NCBI GenBank assembly: GCA_045810625.1 | Contig: JBJMVQ010000027.1 | Span: forward strand, 1-64,000 | From: JACQFZ01 sp045810625 | Lineage (GTDB): Bacteria; Pseudomonadota; Gammaproteobacteria; Acidiferrobacterales; Sulfurifustaceae | DNA length: 64,000 nt | Direction: 5' to 3' | Shown: positions 59,388-64,000 of the stretch, in pieces | How positions within the stretch are numbered: the first letter of the stretch is position 1 | Layout: each line of letters begins with the position of its first letter | Notes under the pieces: model-generated | The model's database searches: none | Told to the model about the DNA's origin: nothing | The model's input: only the letters and a program-made list of their open reading frames with translations | Made by a program: the position numbers and the translations under genes

Positions 59388-60591
59388 TACCATCTTTTGG
59401 ATGATCGTCGTCGCGCTTCTCGCCGGCGCCGTCGGCTGGTTGCTCGCAACGCTCCGGCAACAGCGCCGCGTCACTGAGCTCGCGACGACGCTTCAGCTCG
59501 AACGCTCGGCCGCACACACGCGCGAAGAAACGTTGCAGCGCAGCTTCGCCGCGCTCTCCACACAGGCGCTGCGCGAAAACAACACCGCGTTCCTGCAGCT
59601 CGCGCAGGAATCGCTGCGGCAGTTTCAGTTGCAGGGCAAGCACGATCTCGATCAAAAGGAAAAAGCGATCGAGGGCCTGGTGAAGCCGATTCGTGAGGCG
59701 CTCGAAAAAGCGGAAAGCGAAATCCGCCGCATCGAGCAGGAACGCCAGCTGGCGTACGGCTCGCTCACGAAACATCTTGAGACGCTCGCGCAAACTCAGC
59801 AGTTGCTCCACGGCGAGACGCGCAACCTGGTGCAGGCGCTGCGCCGGCCCGAGGTACGCGGTCAATGGGGCGAGATGACGCTCAAGCGACTCGTCGAGCT
59901 CGCGGGCATGGTGGAGCACTGCGACTTCACGGAACAGCTCGACCTGCAGACAGAAGAAGGCCGGCGCCGACCCGACATGGTCGTGCACATGCCGCAAGGA
60001 CGCGACATCATCGTCGACGTGAAAACACCGCTCGATGCGTATCTGAGCGCGATCGAAGCGCCGGACGACGAAACGCGCCGGCGGCATCTCGAGCACCACG
60101 CGCGAAAAGTGCGCGAGCGTGTGAAGGAGCTGGCGGCAAAGGCGTATTGGAGCCAGTTTCCGCGCGCGCCCGATTTCATCCTATTGTTCATCCCGGGCGA
60201 GCAGTTCCTCGCGGCCGCGCTCGATTTCGACCGCGGCCTCCTCGAAGACGCCCTGCGCCAGCGCGTCATTCTCACGACGCCGACGAGCTTTATCGCGCTG
60301 CTGCGCGCCGTCGCCTACGGCTGGCGCCAGGAGCAGCTCGCAGCCAACGCGGAGCGCATCCGCGAGGTCGGCGAAGAGCTGTACCGCCGACTCACGGCCT
60401 TCGGCGAACATCTCGGCAAGCTCGGACGCGGCCTCGACGCGGCAGTCGATTGTTACAACAAGGCGGTCGGCTCGTTCGAGACCAAAGTCCTGCCCGGCGC
60501 GCGGCGTTTTACGGAGCTCGGCGTGAACGCAACCAAACCGCTGGAAGAACCGGTGCGAATCGAGACCGGTTTACGCAAGGTCGGCGAGTAA
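59377..60591 (+). CDS. rmuC: RmuC-family DNA recombination protein
   Basis: A 404-residue RmuC. An N-terminal membrane anchor (about 3-24: NTIFWMIVVALLAGAVGWLLA) and a long coiled coil (about 35-150) lead into the RmuC domain. This contains RPEVRGQWGEMTLKRLVELAGM, RRPDMVVHMPQGRDIIVDVKTPL and FILLFIPGEQFLAAAL. The ...D-x-K core resembles restriction-endonuclease-like nucleases. E. coli rmuC mutants show more inversion at short inverted repeats. GTG start at 59377 inside gph. Confidence 0.94.
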   Translation: MPANTIFWMIVVALLAGAVGWLLATLRQQRRVTELATTLQLERSAAHTREETLQRSFAALSTQALRENNTAFLQLAQESLRQFQLQGKHDLDQKEKAIEGLVKPIREALEKAESEIRRIEQERQLAYGSLTKHLETLAQTQQLLHGETRNLVQALRRPEVRGQWGEMTLKRLVELAGMVEHCDFTEQLDLQTEEGRRRPDMVVHMPQGRDIIVDVKTPLDAYLSAIEAPDDETRRRHLEHHARKVRERVKELAAKAYWSQFPRAPDFILLFIPGEQFLAAALDFDRGLLEDALRQRVILTTPTSFIALLRAVAYGWRQEQLAANAERIREVGEELYRRLTAFGEHLGKLGRGLDAAVDCYNKAVGSFETKVLPGARRFTELGVNATKPLEEPVRIETGLRKVGE

Positions 60592-60659
60592 CCCTGACGC
60601 CGCTAGGGCGATGCTATATTTTGAGTGGCGCCTCGCTTTGCGCTTTGTGGGGTCCACCG

Positions 60660-61634
60660 ATGCCTGCCTCGGCTGCCAAAGACAAGCCGACCCTGCCCTC
60701 GATCCTGCTCGTGGAAGATTCGACCACGACCGCCGTGATGTTGTCCAAATATCTCGCCGGCGCCTACCGTTTGTTGCACGCAAAAGACGGGCTGGAGGCG
60801 TGGGAGATGCTCGAAGACAACCCCGAAATCGAGCTGGTCATCACGGATATCGTGATGCCGCGTCTCAACGGTCACCAGCTCCTCGTCAAGATCCGCAAAT
60901 CCGAAGAGCCTCGTTTCAAAAACCTGCCCGTCATCGTGATGACGACCACGCATGACAACACCGACCGCAATTTCGCGTTTCTCAACGGCGCAAACGACTT
61001 CATCGCCAAACCCATCGACGAAATGGAATTGCTCGCGCGCGTGAACGTGCACCACAAACTCGCGCAGACGATACGCGCCCTTGAAGCCAGCCGGCGGGCG
61101 CTCGCCGAGCAGGCGATGACGGACCCGCTCACGGGGCTGCGAAACCGTCGCGCGTTCTTCGATCTCGGCGGGCAGCATCTTGCGATGGCGCGTCGCTACG
61201 GCACCGACCTGTCGCTAGTGGTCGCGGATCTCGATTACTTCAAACGCATTAACGATGAATTTGGACATCAGGCCGGCGACGAGGCGCTGATCGCCGTCGC
61301 GCGCGTCCTGCACAATCTCACGCGAGCCGAAGACACGATCGCCCGGCTCGGCGGCGAGGAGTTCGTGATGCTGCTGCCGGATACGAACTGTCTGGGCGCC
61401 GCGGTGCTGGCGGAACGCTTGCGCGTGGCCGTCGAGCGCGAGCGCTTCAACGTCGGCGGCCGGGCAGTACAGTTGACGCTCAGCATCGGTATCGCCTCCT
61501 ACGGCGTCGAACGCTCCGACGCCGTCGACGCGCTCTTGAGCATCGCCGATCAGCGCATGTATCTGGCGAAGAAACTCGGTCGCAATCGAATCTGTGTAAA
61601 CAACGACGGGAAGTCGAACTTCGCACCAAACTAG
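60660..61634 (+). CDS. response-regulator diguanylate cyclase
   Basis: A 324-residue cytoplasmic enzyme making cyclic di-GMP. The receiver domain (about 14-132) has the acidic pair in LLVEDS, phospho-acceptor D63 in ITDIVMP, and the Lys in AKPID. The GGDEF domain (about 150-315) has MTDPLTGLRNRRAFF, ADLDYFKRIND and an intact GGEEF (231-235). An inhibitory RxxD I-site lies five residues before it (222-225), so it is probably active and product-inhibited. It resembles PleD-like or WspR-like regulators. No histidine kinase is adjacent. The upstream frame overlaps rmuC; ATG 60660 is the start. Confidence 0.93.
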   Translation: MPASAAKDKPTLPSILLVEDSTTTAVMLSKYLAGAYRLLHAKDGLEAWEMLEDNPEIELVITDIVMPRLNGHQLLVKIRKSEEPRFKNLPVIVMTTTHDNTDRNFAFLNGANDFIAKPIDEMELLARVNVHHKLAQTIRALEASRRALAEQAMTDPLTGLRNRRAFFDLGGQHLAMARRYGTDLSLVVADLDYFKRINDEFGHQAGDEALIAVARVLHNLTRAEDTIARLGGEEFVMLLPDTNCLGAAVLAERLRVAVERERFNVGGRAVQLTLSIGIASYGVERSDAVDALLSIADQRMYLAKKLGRNRICVNNDGKSNFAPN

Positions 61635-61667
61635 CGTCCGAATCGCGGCGGCGGACCGACGTCTGGT

Positions 61668-62567
61668 ATGCTGCAACGCGTGAGCCCGACCGATCCCCTG
61701 CCACGCCCGACCACGGTCTCCACGACCACACTCGCGTCCGCGCAAGGCCCCGACGCCGTCGCCGTCTGCGAACGCAAACTGGCTGACGCCAATCTCGGGC
61801 GGTATTTCAGTGTGTTGTTCTTACCGCCGCCCCAACGCGCCGCGCTGGCGGCGCTCTACGCGTTTTGGGAAGAAGTACGCGAGATACGCGACGAGTGCAC
61901 CGAGGCGGATGTCGCGCGCATCAAGCTCGCGTGGTGGCACGAAGAGCTGGACGAAATTTTCGCGGGCCGCCCCCGCCATCCGGTTTCGGTGGCGCTCCTT
62001 CCCATCATTCGCGAGTTTCATCTCCCGGCGCAAACCTTCTTCGATATTCTGGAGGCGCTCGCAGGCCCAATCGTGCGACCGCAATTCGCCGCCTACGCCG
62101 GGCTCCTCGACTACGGGCGTCGCAGCCGCGGTACCCTGGAGGAGCTCGCAGCACACGTCACCACCGGGACACCGGCACCGAGCGCTATCGCCGCGATCGG
62201 AGCTCGCCTCGAGCTGGTAGCGCTGCTCCAGCGCGCCGGCGCCGACGCGCGCCGCGAGCGTTGCTACCTGCCCGAAGAAGATTGCGCTCGCTTCGGCGTC
62301 GCAGTTGCCGAACTATCGGCCGTAACGCCCGGCGCGCAGGCGCTGATGCAGTTCGAGGCGGAGCGGTTGGAACGCGAGCTGAGGGAGAATCTGACCGAGG
62401 CGGCGGAGCGCCAAGCGCCGCTCGCAATCGCGGCGCGGCTCGCACTCGCTGTGCTGGGGCGAATTCGGACACAACCGAAGGTCGCACTACGTGACGGTGT
62501 ATCGATCACACCACTACGCCAACTATGGATCGCCTGGCGTACGGCGCACCGGAGTCGGCGGCGTTAG
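61668..62567 (+). CDS. squalene/phytoene-synthase-fold protein with degenerate active site
   Basis: A 299-residue protein with the head-to-head prenyl synthase fold: RYFSVLFLPPPQRAALAALYAFWEEVREIRDE, then ARIKLAWWHEELDEIFAGRPRHPVSVAL, a segment very like the NDUFAF6 branch of the family. The two DxxxD diphosphate-binding motifs of true squalene and phytoene synthases are not intact: the first region reads REIRDECTEADVARIK, and the second (expected near NQLRDxxED) is replaced by RERCYLPEEDCARFG. Other hopanoid or carotenoid genes are absent. It may be non-catalytic, or act in respiratory-complex assembly as NDUFAF6 does. Confidence 0.78.
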   Translation: MLQRVSPTDPLPRPTTVSTTTLASAQGPDAVAVCERKLADANLGRYFSVLFLPPPQRAALAALYAFWEEVREIRDECTEADVARIKLAWWHEELDEIFAGRPRHPVSVALLPIIREFHLPAQTFFDILEALAGPIVRPQFAAYAGLLDYGRRSRGTLEELAAHVTTGTPAPSAIAAIGARLELVALLQRAGADARRERCYLPEEDCARFGVAVAELSAVTPGAQALMQFEAERLERELRENLTEAAERQAPLAIAARLALAVLGRIRTQPKVALRDGVSITPLRQLWIAWRTAHRSRRR

Positions 62568-62596
62568 CGGCGCACGTTCGCGCGCGCCGCTCCCGA

Positions 62597-63067
62597 CTAG
62601 CGCAGCATCAGTGCGATCAATTTATCTTCGAGCTCGATTCGCAGGGCTAGCTCTTCGCCAACACGCGACAAATCGGCTTTAAAACCGTCGGTCATCTCGA
62701 ACTTGTCGCCGCTGTCGTACTTGTCGTTGAAATCGAGAGCCGTCGTGGTGGTGTCGGCGATCCGGGGATAAAGCTCTTGCGCGAGCTTCGCAATATCGCG
62801 TCGCCGCTCGGTGCCGTTGACGACGCGCTCGTACAAGCTGAAGTGACCGGCGGCAATGTAATCGACCAGTAACTGGCAGAATTCCTGCAAAAGCTGTTGG
62901 GCGGGTTCGCGCTGGCCATTCTCGAAAGAATCGAAACCGGCCAGACGCCAGTAGAGGGCGAGTACTTCCGTGCGCTCGGCGACCATCTTGGCGATCGCGT
63001 TGCGCGTACCACTGCGTCGTTCGTTGATCGCGGTCTGTTCGTCGTTCGCCTTCTGTGTTGTTTTCAT
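62597..63067 (-). CDS. rsd: Rsd/AlgQ anti-sigma-70 family regulator
   Basis: A 156-residue Rsd-family protein. The conserved core is LLQEFCQLLVDYIAAGHFSLYERV (very close to E. coli Rsd FCQSLVDYLSAGHFSIYERI), followed by YPRIADTTTTALDFNDKYD and a C-terminal LSRVGEELALRIELEDKLIALML. Rsd binds region 4 of sigma-70 in stationary phase and favours alternative sigma factors; AlgQ also affects alginate and siderophore genes. A strong AGGAGGT site precedes the ATG. It lies 78 bases downstream of ffh on the same strand. Confidence 0.9.
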   Translation of the reverse strand: MKTTQKANDEQTAINERRSGTRNAIAKMVAERTEVLALYWRLAGFDSFENGQREPAQQLLQEFCQLLVDYIAAGHFSLYERVVNGTERRRDIAKLAQELYPRIADTTTTALDFNDKYDSGDKFEMTDGFKADLSRVGEELALRIELEDKLIALMLR

Positions 63068-63145
63068 TGTTTAGTCCACCTCCTCTGGACCGGCAGACTA
63101 TACGCTTATTATTCCCGAGGAATCAACGCCTTTCGGCAACGCGCA

Positions 63146-64000
63146 TTACGGCAACCCGGGCATCCGCCCACGCATACCGGCGAGTAGGCGCTGCAGGCCC
63201 CCGCCTTTCTTGAGCTGCTTCATCATGCGCTCCATCTGGATGAACTGCTTTAGCAGGCGGTTCACGTCCTGCACTTCCGTACCGGAGCCGCTCGCGATAC
63301 GGCGCTTACGCGAGCCACGAATCATATCCGGCGTCCGCCGCTCCTGGGGCGTCATGGAATTGATGATTGCGATGAGGCGCTTCACTTGCGTGTCGTCCGC
63401 TTGCGCGCGCGCGGCGGCAGGCAGCTGATCGGCACCAGGGAGTTTTTCGAGCACGTTCGCGAGACCCCCCATCTTCTGCATCTGCATCAGCTGGTCGCGA
63501 AAGTCTTCGAGATCGAGGCCTTTACCCTTCTTGAGCTTTTGCGTGAGCTGCTCGGCCTTCGCGCGGTCGACGGTACGGCTCGCCTCTTCGACCAACGTCA
63601 GCACGTCGCCCATGCCGAGTATGCGCGACGCAATGCGCTCCGGGTGAAACGGCTCGAGCGCGTCGGTCGCCTCGCCGACACCGAGGAATTTGATCGGCTT
63701 GCCCGTTACGTGGCGGACCGAGAGCGCGGCGCCGCCGCGCGCGTCGCCGTCGGCTTTCGTAAGGATCACCCCCGTCAGCGGAACCGCCGCGTTGAACGCC
63801 TGCGCGGCGTTGACCGCATCCTGTCCCGCCATGCTGTCGACGACGAAAAGCGTCTCGATCGGATGAATCGCCGCGTGCAATGCCTGAATCTCCTGCATCA
63901 TCTCCGCGTCCACGTGCAGCCGGCCCGCGGTGTCGATCAGCGCGACGTCGATGACGCGGCGGCGCGCGGCGTCGATCGCGCCCTGCGCGATCGCTGCCGG
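63146..64000 (-). CDS. ffh: signal recognition particle protein Ffh, 5' part outside the window
   Basis: The 3' 284 codons of the SRP GTPase. The frame is open to the window edge: the outermost codons read PAAIAQGAIDAARRRVIDVALIDTAGRLHVD, containing the G3 motif DTAGR. G4 is in GVILTKADGDARGGAALS, then the closing FLGVGE motif G5. The M domain follows (LEDFRDQLMQMQKMGG; RRTPDMIRGSRKRRIASGSGT, the RNA-binding helix-turn-helix; VNRLLKQFIQMERMMKQL with its methionine-rich helices). It binds 4.5S RNA and signal sequences for membrane targeting. Confidence 0.97.
   Translation of the reverse strand, partial: PAAIAQGAIDAARRRVIDVALIDTAGRLHVDAEMMQEIQALHAAIHPIETLFVVDSMAGQDAVNAAQAFNAAVPLTGVILTKADGDARGGAALSVRHVTGKPIKFLGVGEATDALEPFHPERIASRILGMGDVLTLVEEASRTVDRAKAEQLTQKLKKGKGLDLEDFRDQLMQMQKMGGLANVLEKLPGADQLPAAARAQADDTQVKRLIAIINSMTPQERRTPDMIRGSRKRRIASGSGTEVQDVNRLLKQFIQMERMMKQLKKGGGLQRLLAGMRGRMPGLP

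Overview
This window is a GC-rich, gene-dense chromosomal segment of a free-living proteobacterium, most likely a gammaproteobacterium. The evidence is the gene order dnaE-accA-tilS / pyrG-kdsA-eno-ftsB, the lptD-surA pair, the divergent tesA / ybbA-ybbP locus, Rsd/AlgQ, and a class II ribonucleotide reductase split into nrdJa and nrdJb as in pseudomonads. A dissimilatory-type ATP sulfurylase with a cysteine-rich C-terminus fits a sulfur-oxidising lineage such as the Acidiferrobacterales. That placement is an inference; the window holds no rRNA or other decisive marker.

Layout. 1-5 kb: a zinc-less alcohol dehydrogenase/quinone reductase (cut by the window edge), a PaaI thioesterase, an AmpG-type permease, ChaB and a periplasmic glycerophosphodiesterase. 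5-15 kb: a DUF455 ferritin-like protein, a TfoX-N protein, the YbbP/YbbA/TesA locus, exonuclease III, an ArsR-type regulator divergent from a cytochrome P450, pyrE and a bactofilin. 15-24.6 kb: a coiled-coil exported protein, sat, a five-repeat cysteine-rich lipoprotein, an orphan ParA, a DUF2817 peptidase-like protein, a YkgJ cysteine-cluster protein, a bacterioferritin-like protein, two overlapping monohaem cytochromes c, an anchored glutaredoxin and a PfkB-type kinase. 24.6-28.5 kb: nrdJa-nrdJb behind three NrdR-like boxes, then a gene-poor stretch with a candidate terminated RNA and a 17-residue lysine-rich peptide gene. 28.5-34 kb: murU-amgK (peptidoglycan recycling, functionally linked to AmpG) divergent from lptD-surA. 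34-35.2 kb: a composite inverted-repeat element with no credible gene. 35.2-45.8 kb, minus strand: ftsB, eno, an ABM-domain gene whose end is rewritten by a repeat, kdsA, pyrG, tilS, accA, dnaE. 46-58.5 kb: a DUF3187 protein and a type II secretion operon gspC-D-E-F-G-J-K-L-M-N in which gspH and gspI are not found. 58.5-64 kb: phosphoglycolate phosphatase, RmuC, a response-regulator diguanylate cyclase, a divergent squalene-synthase-fold protein, Rsd and the 3' part of ffh.

Most of the window is housekeeping: envelope building (KdsA, LptD, SurA, MurU/AmgK/AmpG), nucleotide synthesis (PyrE, PyrG, NrdJ), replication and secretion. The unusual content lies between genes. Several families of short palindromic or 9-10-bp periodic repeats recur, and they sit where genes are altered (the ABM gene) or missing (gspH/gspI). 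No CRISPR array, transposase, integrase, defence system, tRNA or rRNA was recognised.
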